From Candidatus Dormiibacterota bacterium (GTDB lineage: Bacteria > Chloroflexota > Dormibacteria > Aeolococcales > Bog-877), in contig DAHUZI010000016.1 in NCBI GenBank assembly GCA_027306595.1, forward strand, positions 1-64,000: a DNA stretch of 64,000 nt. Direction: 5' to 3'. A program made the translations under genes and the position numbers. The notes under the pieces were generated by a model. That model did no database searches, had not been told where the DNA came from, and saw only the letters and a program-made list of their open reading frames with translations. The first letter of the stretch is position 1. Each line of letters starts with the position of its first letter. Positions 26,920 to 36,480 of this stretch are shown one piece after another.

Positions 26920-29715
26920 GTGGCCATGCGCGCGGCGCCATTCGCCAAGCCCACGCCGTCATCGACGGCCGCCGCAGTCGACGCGCCGACGCGGATGTTC
27001 GTGGTGCCCCACAGCCATTGGGATCGCGAGTGGTACCAGCCATTTCAGCGCTTCCGCATGCGACTTGTCGACCTCGTCGACCGCGTGCTGGATCTGGCCG
27101 AGCGCGACCCCGGGTTCTGCTTCACCTTCGACGGGCAGCTGGCCGCGGTCGACGACTACCTCGCCATCCGGCCCCAATCCGAGGAGCGCGTGCGGGAGCT
27201 GGTGGAGCGGGGCCAGCTCGCCATCGGACCCTGGCGGGTGCTCGCCGACGAGTTTCTCTGCTCCGGCGAGTCGCTGGTACGCAACCTCGAGCGCGGCATG
27301 CGGCGAGCCGAGCAGCTGGGGGGATGCCTGGCCGCCGGCTACCTCCCCGACGAGTTCGGCCATGCCGCGCAGATGCCTCAGATCCTCAGGCGTGCGGGCC
27401 TCGCCCGGGCGGTGGTCTGGCGCGGGGTGCCCGCCGCCATCCGCCGCCATGCCTTCGTCTGGAGGGCTCCCGATGGGTCGGAGGTGCTGGCGGAGTACCT
27501 GCCTGACGGCTACGGGCACGCGGCCTTCCTGCTGGCACCGGGCGGCAACCCGGTGGAGCGGCTGCGGCGGGTGGCAGCCGATGTCGCGCCCTACTTCGGC
27601 TCGGGGCCGATCCTCGCCATGTGCGGCGGGGACCACACGAGCCCGATGCCGGACCTGGTGGCCGCGGTCGCGGCCCTGCAGCGCTCCGCCCCCGAGTTCC
27701 GCCTCGAGCTCGCCACCCTGGCCGGATACCTGGAGGCGACCGGGGCGGCGACGCGCCACGAGGCCGAGCGCGGCCGGTTGCCGCGCTGGTCCGGTGAGCT
27801 GCGTTCCGCCGCTCGGGCGAACCTGCTGGTCGGGGTGACGTCGACCCGGGTTGCGGTCAAGGCGGCCTGCACGCGCGCGGAGCGGCTCCTGGAGCGGTTC
27901 GCCGAGCCTCTCGACGCCCTCTGGGGAACGGCGGAAGCCGCGCCCTATCTCGAGCTCGCCTGGGACCGGGTGGTCGACTCCGCCGGGCACGACTCCGTCA
28001 CCGGCTGCGGGATCGACGCGGTGGCGGAGGAGGTGGCCGGCCGACTCCATCAGGCGGCCCAGCTGGCCGAGGGCGTCACCGACCGGGTCTGCGCGACCCT
28101 CGCGGCTGGCGTGCCCGCCGGTGCGCTGTGCGTCGTCAACCCCTCGCCGATCCCTCGCGAGGGGCTGGTTGAGCTCGACATCCCCCTCGGCGACGCCCCT
28201 GGCGTGGTCGTCCTCACCGACGCGGGGGGACGAGCGCTGGCCACCCAGGAGCTGGCCCGGACCGGTGGGGTGCTCCACACCGAGCGGCTGGACGCCAGGC
28301 GCCTGGTCCGCTTCGCCCGCCGCATCCATGGGGGCGAGCTCTTCGGCCTGCAGGTGCTGGGGTGGCGCATCGACCGGGGACGGCGGAGGCTCGTGATCGA
28401 CCTCGGGCAGGGCGACGAGCTCGCGGCCGACGAGCCCTGGCGCCTGGCCAGCGAGCTCGAGGCCGAGGCCGAGGCGGTCCCGGGGGCCTGGCAGGTCACG
28501 CTGACGGCCCGGCCGCGGCAACGGCTCGCCGCCGTGGTCAGCGCCCCCGCGCTCGGGTGGACCGCCTACCGGCCCGTCGCCGGCTCGGCCGTGCCCGCCC
28601 ATCCGGTGACCGCGGCGACCGGCCGGCTCGACAACGGTCGGGTCTTGGTCTCGGTCGAGCCCGCGGGCACCCTGCGGATCGTCGGCCAGGGCCAGGAGTG
28701 CACCGGGATCGCGGCGCTCGTCGACGGCGGGGACGCCGGCGACGCCTACAACTACGCGCCGCCGGCCCGCGATCGACTGGTCGCCGAGCCGCAGGCGGTG
28801 ACCGTCGCCGTGCGCCGAGCCGGTCCAGTCGTCGGGGAGCTGGTCATCACCCGCACCTACCGCTGGCCGGCCGGTCTGGCTGCGAAGGGCCGGTCGCGGA
28901 GCGCTCGCGGCCGGACCGCGGTCGTCGAGACGGTCTGCAGCCTTCGGGCGGGCGAGCCGTTCGTGCGCATAGCGCTCTCGTTCACGAACCCGTGCACGGA
29001 CCACCGGCTCCGCCTCCACCTGCCGCTGCCCCGTCCGGCCACCGGCCTGGCCACCGAGGGGCAGTTCGCCGTGGTGGAGCGCGTTGCGGGGCCGATCGAG
29101 GGCGGATCCGGCGAGGTCCCCTTGGCCACCCACCCCGCCCGCGGTTTCGTCGACGCCGGTGGACTGGCGGTGCTCCTCGACCAGGTGAGCGAGGTCGAGC
29201 TCCTCGACGGGCGGGCGCTCGCGGTCACGGTGGTGCGGGCGATCGGCCAGATCAGCCGGAACGACAACCGCTACCGGGAGGAGCCGGCCGGCCCTGAGGT
29301 CGCGACCCCGGGCGCGCAGTGCCTGGGACCGGTCGCGACCACCGTCGCCTGCTACCCCCACCCGGGCGGCTGGGCGGAGGCCGACGTCGTCGGCGTCGCC
29401 GAGCGCTATCACCACGGGCTGCGCGCCATGCCGGGGACGGCGGTCGCCGGTTCGATCCCGTCCGGGTCGGCCGGTCTCACCATCGAGGGGGCCGGCGTGG
29501 TGCTGAGCGCGCTGCGCCGCCGCGACGGCTGGCTCGAGCTGCGCCTCGTGCTGGAGTCGCCCGAGCCGGGGGTGGCGAGGATCCGCGGCGCCTTCACGCA
29601 GGCGCGGCGGGCGGACCTGCTCGGACGCCCGCTGGAGCCGATCGCCGTCCGCGACGGGTCGATCGCGCTCGCGCTCGCCCCCTTCGAGATCGCGACCTGC
29701 CACCTGCGCCGCTGA
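26920..29715 (+). CDS. GH38 alpha-mannosidase
   Basis: MFVVPHSHWDREWYQPFQRFRMRLVDLVDRVLD...PGFCFTFDGQLAAVDDYLAIRP...LPDEFGHAAQMPQIL. Confidence 0.92.
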   Translation: MAMRAAPFAKPTPSSTAAAVDAPTRMFVVPHSHWDREWYQPFQRFRMRLVDLVDRVLDLAERDPGFCFTFDGQLAAVDDYLAIRPQSEERVRELVERGQLAIGPWRVLADEFLCSGESLVRNLERGMRRAEQLGGCLAAGYLPDEFGHAAQMPQILRRAGLARAVVWRGVPAAIRRHAFVWRAPDGSEVLAEYLPDGYGHAAFLLAPGGNPVERLRRVAADVAPYFGSGPILAMCGGDHTSPMPDLVAAVAALQRSAPEFRLELATLAGYLEATGAATRHEAERGRLPRWSGELRSAARANLLVGVTSTRVAVKAACTRAERLLERFAEPLDALWGTAEAAPYLELAWDRVVDSAGHDSVTGCGIDAVAEEVAGRLHQAAQLAEGVTDRVCATLAAGVPAGALCVVNPSPIPREGLVELDIPLGDAPGVVVLTDAGGRALATQELARTGGVLHTERLDARRLVRFARRIHGGELFGLQVLGWRIDRGRRRLVIDLGQGDELAADEPWRLASELEAEAEAVPGAWQVTLTARPRQRLAAVVSAPALGWTAYRPVAGSAVPAHPVTAATGRLDNGRVLVSVEPAGTLRIVGQGQECTGIAALVDGGDAGDAYNYAPPARDRLVAEPQAVTVAVRRAGPVVGELVITRTYRWPAGLAAKGRSRSARGRTAVVETVCSLRAGEPFVRIALSFTNPCTDHRLRLHLPLPRPATGLATEGQFAVVERVAGPIEGGSGEVPLATHPARGFVDAGGLAVLLDQVSEVELLDGRALAVTVVRAIGQISRNDNRYREEPAGPEVATPGAQCLGPVATTVACYPHPGGWAEADVVGVAERYHHGLRAMPGTAVAGSIPSGSAGLTIEGAGVVLSALRRRDGWLELRLVLESPEPGVARIRGAFTQARRADLLGRPLEPIAVRDGSIALALAPFEIATCHLRR

Positions 29716-29725
29716 GCGGCGTCCC

Positions 29726-29751
29726 GAGCCCGGTCCTGCGGAGCCGGGCTC
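29726..29751. terminator. bidirectional hairpin between convergent genes
   Basis: GAGCCCGG-10 nt-CCGGGCTC located between the mannosidase stop (29715) and the PHP gene stop (29750). Confidence 0.6.
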
Positions 29752-30976
29752 ACGGGGTGAACCCAAGGACCAACCCGTCTGGGCCCTCAAGACGGGCGAG
29801 TCCGGCGGGCGCCGACATCCGGAAGCGGGCGCCGGTGATGGGGGTGACGGAGCCGTCCGCCGCGACGACGCGCAGGCGGTCTCCGCCCGCGACGCAGAGC
29901 TCGCCCTCGCACCGAACCGCAACCGGGCCGCGGGGATCGGCGCTGATCGCGACCCGCCCCCGGCGGAGCCCCTCGAGCACCCGAGCGGGATCGGGGGGGC
30001 CGCCGTCGGTGTCCGCTAGCTCCACCCAGGCGGTCGGGGTCCCGGGAGGAGGGTCGCCCGGGCGATGGAAGTCGCTGCCGCCGACCGGAACGCCCGCGCC
30101 GCGATCCTGCCACCAGCTGACGGCGGCGGGGTCCCGGCGGTCCCAGCTGGAGCCGTTCCAGATCTCGACCAGATCGGGGGCCGCCCGCATCGGGCGCCGC
30201 CACCCGAGCTCGGCGGTGACCGGGTGGTTGAGCGACAGCAGGCCGCCGCGCTCGCGGGCCACCTGGACCCAGTCGTCGGCGGCCTGCCGGAAGTCGACCC
30301 AGCCCACGTCGCCCAGGCAGCTGGCGTGGCCCTCGGCGGTTGTCAGCTCCTGCCCGGGGATCAGGGTGAGGCCGTACCGGGCCGCCGCCGCGGCCAGGTG
30401 GGGGTGGTGGCTCACCGTGTTGTGGTCGGTCACCGCCAGGAAGTCGAGCCCCCGGGCTCGGGCCTGGGCCGCGAGCTGGTCGATGGTGAGCTGCCCGTCG
30501 GAGTGGACGGTGTGGGTGTGCAGGTCGCCGGCGACCCACCGGTGCCCTGGCGCCGCCGGCGGCCGTTCAGTTGGGGCAACGGCCGGGGCGGGGGGCGGGG
30601 GGGGCGGCTCCGGCATGGGGTCGAGCTGTCCCCTCGCCTCCACCCGCACGGCCACCCCCGCCGGGCCGACCCGGTAGAGGCCAAGGATCACCCGCCACGG
30701 GCCAGAGGTGATGGGCCCCGGCAGGTACCCGGGCGTCGCAGCGGCCGGTCCCACCGTCACCCGCTGGCGCTCACCCCCCGACCAGCCGCGAAAGCCATCG
30801 GGCCCGAAGAGGCCGAGGTCGATGACCGCGGCCGTGCGGTCGTACCCAAGCTCGACGGTGAGCCCGGGCATGGGTCCGCCGACGTCGACCGGCAGGTACT
30901 GGTAGTAGCTGTGGGCACGGTCGTCTGGGCCGAACCGGCGGTGATGGACGACCTGCTGTCCGGGGCCGATCGTCAC
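29750..30976 (-). CDS. CehA/McbA-type PHP-domain metallohydrolase
   Basis: HRWVAGDLHTHTVHSDGQLTIDQLAAQARARGLDFLAVTDHNTVSHHPHL...GQELTTAEGHA; start uncertain (GTG 30976 chosen; ORF opens at 31177). Confidence 0.82.
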   Translation of the reverse strand: MTIGPGQQVVHHRRFGPDDRAHSYYQYLPVDVGGPMPGLTVELGYDRTAAVIDLGLFGPDGFRGWSGGERQRVTVGPAAATPGYLPGPITSGPWRVILGLYRVGPAGVAVRVEARGQLDPMPEPPPPPPAPAVAPTERPPAAPGHRWVAGDLHTHTVHSDGQLTIDQLAAQARARGLDFLAVTDHNTVSHHPHLAAAAARYGLTLIPGQELTTAEGHASCLGDVGWVDFRQAADDWVQVARERGGLLSLNHPVTAELGWRRPMRAAPDLVEIWNGSSWDRRDPAAVSWWQDRGAGVPVGGSDFHRPGDPPPGTPTAWVELADTDGGPPDPARVLEGLRRGRVAISADPRGPVAVRCEGELCVAGGDRLRVVAADGSVTPITGARFRMSAPAGLARLEGPDGLVLGFTP

Positions 30977-31010
30977 CGCCGGGGGACCCGGCGGCGGCCG
31001 CGGCGCCTGG

Positions 31011-32156
31011 TCATGACGCCGCCCCCGGCAGGGTCGCGGTGCTGGCCGCGGTGGTTCGCTGCGTCGGCGGTCCGCCCAGGGCAGCGCCGACCAGCTCGCC
31101 GCTCTCCTTCGCGTACAGGAGGGCGCGGGCGAGGGCGACGACCAGCCAGACCTCGGATCCGAGCGGCGGTGCCTCATCCTCGGCGACCACCGCCTGGAGG
31201 GGACCAGCGGCGCTCTCTAGGTCCACCAGGATGGAGGTGCCGAGGTGCTCGGTGATGACGACCCGGCTCCGCACCCCGCCGGCCACCGGTCCGGGGCGGA
31301 GCGCGACGTATTCGGGGCGAGCGCCGAGGACGACCGGCTCGCCCTCGCGCACCGCATCGGCCGTGTTCGGGGGCAGCGGGACGGTATCGTCCCCGATCCG
31401 CAGCAGGCCCCCGACGACATGGGCGTCGATCAGGTTCATCGGGGTGTTGCCGATGAACGAGGCCACGAACAGGTTGGCGGGCCGATGGAAGACCTCGACA
31501 GGGCTCCCGATCTGCCGGATCGTGCCGCGATCCATCACCGCCATGCGATCGGCGACGGCCAGGGCCTCGGCTTGGTCGTGGGTGACATACACGGTGGTGG
31601 TGGTGAGGTCCGAGTGCAGGCGCTTGAGGAAGGTGCGGGCCTCCATCCGCAGGCGGGCGTCCAGGTTCGACAGCGGCTCGTCGAACAGGAACACGTGGGG
31701 GTGGCTTGCGACTGCGCGGGCCAGGGCCACGCGCTGCTGCTGCCCGCCGCTGAGCTGGGCGGGGCGGCGATCCATCATCCCCTCGAGACCGAGGTGGGCC
31801 CCGGTCTCGGCCGCCCGCTGACGTCGGGGGCCGCGACCCATCCGCTGGATCTTGAGCGGATAAGCGATGTTGTCGGCCACATCCATGTGCGGGTAGAGGG
31901 CGTAGTCCTGGAAGACCATCGCCACCTTGCGGGCGCCCGGGGGCAGGCGCGTGACGTCGCGGTCGCCGATGGAGATGGTGCCATGGGTCGGTGCCTCCAG
32001 GCCTGCCAGGGTGCGCAGGAGGGTCGTCTTCCCGCATCCGGACGGACCCAGCAGGGCGAAGAAGGAGCCATCCGCGATCTGGAGGTCGACCTCCTGGAGG
32101 GCGCGTACTCCGTTGGGGAACACCTTGGTCAGCTTGGCAACGGTGATGCCCGCCAT
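31011..32156 (-). CDS. ABC transporter ATP-binding protein, UgpC/MalK-like
   Basis: LLGPSGCGKTTLLRTLAGLE, QLSGGQQQRVALARAVASHPHVFLFDEPLSNLDARLR, C-terminal TOBE-like region. Confidence 0.93.
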   Translation of the reverse strand: MAGITVAKLTKVFPNGVRALQEVDLQIADGSFFALLGPSGCGKTTLLRTLAGLEAPTHGTISIGDRDVTRLPPGARKVAMVFQDYALYPHMDVADNIAYPLKIQRMGRGPRRQRAAETGAHLGLEGMMDRRPAQLSGGQQQRVALARAVASHPHVFLFDEPLSNLDARLRMEARTFLKRLHSDLTTTTVYVTHDQAEALAVADRMAVMDRGTIRQIGSPVEVFHRPANLFVASFIGNTPMNLIDAHVVGGLLRIGDDTVPLPPNTADAVREGEPVVLGARPEYVALRPGPVAGGVRSRVVITEHLGTSILVDLESAAGPLQAVVAEDEAPPLGSEVWLVVALARALLYAKESGELVGAALGGPPTQRTTAASTATLPGAAS

Positions 32157-33031
32157 CAGCGCTTGAGCCCCCCGTAGAAGCGAAAGCCGTATCGGTTCTG
32201 AACGACGAGGTACATGATGACGACCGGAATCGTGTAGAGCAGGCCGAAGGTTGAGATCAGGCGCAGGTTTGCCGTGCCCCCCGCCGAGTAGAAGCTGTAG
32301 ATCTCGACGGCGGCTGGCTGCTGGCTGGGATCCTGCAGGAGGATGAAGGGCGTGAGGAAGCTCCCCCAGACGGTGACGATGGTCCAGACCGCGATCACCG
32401 CCAATCCGGGTCGCACCAGGGGCAGAACGATGTGGCGCAGGATCTGGAACGGGCTGGCGCCGAACACCCGGGCGGACTCCTCGTAGCTGGCCGGGGTCGA
32501 GTCCATGAAATCCTTGAGGATGAAGATCGCGGCCGGCAGCAGCCCGCCGGCCAGGACCAGGGCCACCCCGGTCAGGGTGTTGATGATGTGGAGGTCATAG
32601 GCGAGCAGGAAGATCGGCACCATCGCCGCTGAGCCGGTGACCACCGAGGAGAACAGGAGCAGGATGTACAGGATGACGTCGCGTCCCGGCACCCGGGCGC
32701 GGCTGAGAGCGTAGGCGGCCAGCGCGGCCGAGGCGACCACGACGGCCATGGTGCCGAGCGCCAGCAGGATCGAGTTCAGCAGCGACCCCCGAACGGACGG
32801 GTTGTCGAACATGGCCTTGAAGTTCTGCAAGGTCGGATCGGTCAGGCCAGCCACCAGGGTCGGATGGGCTTCGAACGGCGCGAGCACCAGCCAGGCCATC
32901 GGCAGGGCGAAGAAGGCGGCGGTCAGGGCCAGGAAGCCGTAGAGCACAATCCGGCTCACCAGCGCCCGAACCAGCCAGCGCCGGTCCTCTGCCGCCGTGT
33001 CGACTGCCGACGTCGCCCCGGTGGCCGCCAT
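32156..33031 (-). CDS. carbohydrate ABC transporter permease (UgpE/MalG-like)
   Basis: ESARVFGASPFQILRHIVLPLVRPGLAVIAVWTIVTVWGSFLTPFILLQD (EAA motif). Confidence 0.92.
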   Translation of the reverse strand: MAATGATSAVDTAAEDRRWLVRALVSRIVLYGFLALTAAFFALPMAWLVLAPFEAHPTLVAGLTDPTLQNFKAMFDNPSVRGSLLNSILLALGTMAVVVASAALAAYALSRARVPGRDVILYILLLFSSVVTGSAAMVPIFLLAYDLHIINTLTGVALVLAGGLLPAAIFILKDFMDSTPASYEESARVFGASPFQILRHIVLPLVRPGLAVIAVWTIVTVWGSFLTPFILLQDPSQQPAAVEIYSFYSAGGTANLRLISTFGLLYTIPVVIMYLVVQNRYGFRFYGGLKR

Positions 33032-33942
33032 CAGCGTCGCTCCCTGAGGATCCGCATGTAGAAGAGTGCCACCACGAGGTTGATGACGAGCACCAATGTG
33101 GAGATCGCGGCGCCGTACCCCAGCGCCCCCTGCTGGAAGGCCTGCTGGTAGATGTACACCGGCAGGAACTGGGTCTGGTTGCCGGGACCGCCGCCGGTCA
33201 GGAGAAACGGCGTGAAGTCATTGAAGGTCCAAAGGCTGATCAGCAGCAGATTGGTCAAGATGTGCCCGCGGGAGCGCGGAATCACGATGTCGCGCATCAT
33301 CTGCCAGGTCGACGCTCCCGCCACCCTGGCGGTCTCCAGGTAGGAGGGCGGAATCGCCTGCAGCCCGGCCCCGAACAGCAGCATCGAGAATGCGGTTCCG
33401 CGCCAGATGTTGAAGACCACGATCGACAGCATTGGCAGCTCCAGCCACCAGTTGATCCCGATCCCGCCCAGGATGGTGTTGAGGGTACCGGTCTCGACCA
33501 ACGGTCCGATGTTGCCCTGGAGAAAGGCCAGCCAGAGGAATGCGACCACGGAGCCCGGAACGATCCAGGCGACGATGATCAAGGACTCCAGCCCCCGCCG
33601 GATCGGGCCGCGCCAGTTGCGCAGGACCCAGGCCAACGTGAACCCGAGTACGCACTGGCCGATTACCGCGGAGAACACCACGTAGATGAACGTGATGTAG
33701 AGGGAGTGGAGGAAATCGCCCCCGGTCAGCGCGTTGAGGTAGTTCTCGCCGCCGACGAAACGGGAGTGGAGGGCCGCCGTTCCCAGGAGCCGGAAGTTGG
33801 TCAGACCGAGGTAGATGGTCCAGACCGCCGGGAAGGCAAGGAAGACGCCGATGAGGAGCATCGACGGGGTGAGAAAGCCGATCGCCCACCTTCGGCTCAG
33901 CCCCGCGGCGACGGCTGTGCCCCCCGGCGAACCGGGGGGCAC
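33031..33942 (-). CDS. carbohydrate ABC transporter permease (UgpA/MalF-like)
   Basis: ETARVAGASTWQMMRDIVIPRSRGHILTNLLLISLWTFNDFTPFLLTGGGPGN; start uncertain (GTG 33942 inside hairpin; ORF opens at 34032). Confidence 0.88.
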   Translation of the reverse strand: MPPGSPGGTAVAAGLSRRWAIGFLTPSMLLIGVFLAFPAVWTIYLGLTNFRLLGTAALHSRFVGGENYLNALTGGDFLHSLYITFIYVVFSAVIGQCVLGFTLAWVLRNWRGPIRRGLESLIIVAWIVPGSVVAFLWLAFLQGNIGPLVETGTLNTILGGIGINWWLELPMLSIVVFNIWRGTAFSMLLFGAGLQAIPPSYLETARVAGASTWQMMRDIVIPRSRGHILTNLLLISLWTFNDFTPFLLTGGGPGNQTQFLPVYIYQQAFQQGALGYGAAISTLVLVINLVVALFYMRILRERR

Positions 33943-33946
33943 AGCC
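33913..33946 (-). promoter_or_regulatory. intercistronic stem-loop between SBP and permease genes
   Basis: GGCTGTGCCCCCCGG-CGAA-CCGGGGGGCACAGCC: perfect 15-bp stem, 4-nt loop. Confidence 0.8.
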
Positions 33947-33955
33947 TGAACGACT

Positions 33956-35359
33956 TCAGGAGTTGGCGACGTGGGCTGCACCGACGATCTTGTCCAGCTG
34001 GCCCACATACGTGGCCAGGGCAGCGTGGACACTCATGCCGGTCGCAAGGTTCTGGGCGAGCTGCTGGATGAGAACCGACACCTGCGGGTACACCGCCAGC
34101 GAGGGCCGGTAAGCTGTGATCGGAAGGCACTGCTGGGCGATGAACGTGAGCATCGGGTGGTGCTGGAAGGCCACCTTGTTGACGATCGAGTTCGCCGAGA
34201 TGAACTGCTTGAGCGGCTCGTACCGCAGCAGCGACGCGGTGGATTGCTCGTAGGTGAGGAAGCGCCACGCCAGCGCCGGGTGCTTGGTGTTGGGATTGAG
34301 GGTGGTGCCGCCGCCACCCGATAGGGTGACGAAGTCCTGACCGCGGAATCCCGCTCCCGGCTTCTGCGCCGGGATAAGGGTCCATGCCACGTTCTGGTTG
34401 CGGCCCGGCATCGGGTAGATGCCGGTGGAGTTGATCACCGATTCGTAGAGGTACTCGCTCTCAAGGTAGATCCCGACCTTGTTCTGGGAGAAGGCCTGGA
34501 ATGTCTCGTTGCGCCCGTTGGGGCCAAGCTGGAGCTGCGAGTTGGCCAGACCGGTGGAGTAGATGGTGTGGTAGAACCCGGCCGCCGCCCGCATCGCCGC
34601 GGTGTTGCCCTGCCACTTGCCGGTGCTCTCGTTGTAGATGAGCTGCCCGGCTCCGGCGAGGATCGGCAGGTAGCCCTGGAGCGTGGTCGCCTCGCCCATC
34701 TGCGCGCCGCCATCGATCTGGAGCGCCTCGATGCCGGGGTCCTTCTGCTGGAGGGTCTTGGCGGCTGCGATCACGTCCGCCCAGCTGGTGGGATGCCAGG
34801 GCATCTGGATCCCGGCATTGCGGAAGAGCTGGGTGTTGTAGAAGAGGACCCGGCCGTCGGTGCCGCCCGGGATCCCGTACTGCTGGCCCTGGAACTCGGT
34901 GATCGCCTGGACGGTCTGGGGGATGTTCTTCCAACCCGCCCACTTCAGGGCCTGAGGACCGACGAGCTGATCGATCGGCTTGAGGTACCCCGCCTGGGCG
35001 AACTCCCCGTAGTAGGGCCCATCCAGGTCGAAGATGTCAGGACCGCCGCCGGCCTTGATGTCGAGGGCCAGGGCGTTGGCGTAGTCCTGGCCACTCACGC
35101 CGCTGCCGATCAGCTTGATGGTGACCGGCTGGCCCTTGGCGCGCATGCTCTTCTCGAAGCCGGGGATGACGTCCTTGGTCAGCCAGACGGCCTCGGCCGC
35201 GTTCTTGCCGTGGAGGACAGCGTTTATCTCGACCGTGAGCGTGACCGGCGCCGCCTCGGTCTTCCCCATGACCGTTGCGCCTGTACCTACGATCGAAGCC
35301 AGGAGCACAGTCGTCCCCAGGGCGGCCAGGCTCCGGCGCCGCGGTCGCAACTTCACCAT
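33956..35359 (-). CDS. extracellular solute-binding protein family 1 (UgpB/MalE-like)
   Basis: Signal-peptide-like N-terminus; GGGPDIFDLDGPYYGEFAQAGYLKPIDQLV...YGIPGGTDGRVLFYNTQLFRNAGIQMPWHPTSWADVIAAAKTLQ; linked permeases and ATPase. Confidence 0.9.
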   Translation of the reverse strand: MVKLRPRRRSLAALGTTVLLASIVGTGATVMGKTEAAPVTLTVEINAVLHGKNAAEAVWLTKDVIPGFEKSMRAKGQPVTIKLIGSGVSGQDYANALALDIKAGGGPDIFDLDGPYYGEFAQAGYLKPIDQLVGPQALKWAGWKNIPQTVQAITEFQGQQYGIPGGTDGRVLFYNTQLFRNAGIQMPWHPTSWADVIAAAKTLQQKDPGIEALQIDGGAQMGEATTLQGYLPILAGAGQLIYNESTGKWQGNTAAMRAAAGFYHTIYSTGLANSQLQLGPNGRNETFQAFSQNKVGIYLESEYLYESVINSTGIYPMPGRNQNVAWTLIPAQKPGAGFRGQDFVTLSGGGGTTLNPNTKHPALAWRFLTYEQSTASLLRYEPLKQFISANSIVNKVAFQHHPMLTFIAQQCLPITAYRPSLAVYPQVSVLIQQLAQNLATGMSVHAALATYVGQLDKIVGAAHVANS

Positions 35360-35425
35360 AGCCCTACTCCTCCTCGCTTCGCGAGCGGCACCCCATCCCT
35401 CGCGGGATTCCTCTCGCCCTATTGT

Positions 35426-35451
35426 CTTGACATCCTATCAGTGAAAGGATG
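35426..35451. promoter_or_regulatory. candidate GntR operator upstream of SBP gene
   Basis: CTTGACATCCT-ATCAGTGAA-AGGATG: CATCCT/AGGATG inverted repeat; shares the 11-mer CTTGACATCCT with the iolC promoter region. Confidence 0.55.
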
Positions 35452-35497
35452 CCGGCGGGCGGTCGGCGCTCGCCCCCGGCCCCGCCGGTGCCGCGTC

Positions 35498-36250
35498 TCA
35501 GCGCACCACAAGCCGCATCTCGAACGTGTACCGGTCGGCGCGGTAGCAGTGCGAGCCATACTCGATTGCGCGCCCAGATGCGTCGAACGCGGTCCGGTCC
35601 ATCGTGAGCACGGTCAGCCCTCGGGGGCCGTCGAGCAGGCGGGCCTCGGCGGGCGTGGCGGCGCGGGCGCCGAGGGTCTGCTCGGCCACCTGCGGCTGGA
35701 TCCCCGCGGACCGCAGGACCGCGTACAGGCCCCGGGCCTCGAGCCCGGGGGGCTCGAGCTCGACCAGGCCCGCCGGGAGGTAGTTGCGCATCAGGCTGAG
35801 CGGGACCCCGTCGGCGGATCGCAGCCGTTCGAGGAACTGGACGCCTGCGCCCCGGCTGAGCCCGAGGGCGTGGGCGACGACGCTGTCGGCGGGGATGGTG
35901 GTCACGGTCATCACCGTGGTGGTGGGCCGCCGACCGGCGGCCAGGAGATCGTCGTAGAGGCTGCTGAGCTGGAGCGGCCGGCGGATCCGCTGGGGGACGA
36001 CCACGGTGCCGATGCCCCTGCGGCGGACCACGACCCCCTGCTCGATGAGGCGGTCGATCGCCTGACGGATCGTGGGCCGGCTGACGCCGATGCGCTCGGC
36101 GAGCTCCACCTCGCTCTCGAGGCGGGACCCGGCCGGCAGCGCGCCCCCATCGATGGCCGAGGTGAGCTGCTGGGCGATTTGGAAGTACAGCGGGACCGGA
36201 CTGGTCCGGTCGATGCCGCTCCCGGGGGCCGAGGCGGGCACGGCGGTCAT
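35498..36250 (-). CDS. GntR/HutC-family transcriptional regulator with UTRA domain
   Basis: PLYFQIAQQLTSAIDGGALPAGSRLESEVELAERIGVSRPTIRQAIDRLIEQGVVVRRRGIGTVV. Confidence 0.93.
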   Translation of the reverse strand: MTAVPASAPGSGIDRTSPVPLYFQIAQQLTSAIDGGALPAGSRLESEVELAERIGVSRPTIRQAIDRLIEQGVVVRRRGIGTVVVPQRIRRPLQLSSLYDDLLAAGRRPTTTVMTVTTIPADSVVAHALGLSRGAGVQFLERLRSADGVPLSLMRNYLPAGLVELEPPGLEARGLYAVLRSAGIQPQVAEQTLGARAATPAEARLLDGPRGLTVLTMDRTAFDASGRAIEYGSHCYRADRYTFEMRLVVR

Positions 36251-36294
36251 CGAGGGCAGCGTAGCAGATCGCGAGCGATCGAGAAGCTGTCATC

Positions 36295-36332
36295 AGGATG
36301 ACTTGACATCCTCATCTCGAGCCGCCTATCCT
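36295..36332 (+). promoter_or_regulatory. iolC-operon promoter with candidate GntR operator
   Basis: TTGACA (36303-36308) - 18 bp - TATCCT (36327-36332); AGGATG-ACTTGA-CATCCT inverted repeat (36295-36312) overlaps the -35. Confidence 0.6.
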
Positions 36333-36480
36333 CGGACGGACGGTCAGGCCGAGCTCGACCGGCCGCCCGCGGCGGCAGCTCCGTCAGGTGATCGCGCGAG
36401 AGGGGTGGGGCAGGCGGGCAATCGGGGGCCGGGCGGCGTTCCGCCCGTGCGGTGCGCGCCGCCGGGCGGGAGCGCGCCCC

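Noticed and set aside
26959-29922. 987-aa minus ORF
   Set aside because: Antisense shadow of the GH38 mannosidase; composition typical of GC-rich reverse frames.
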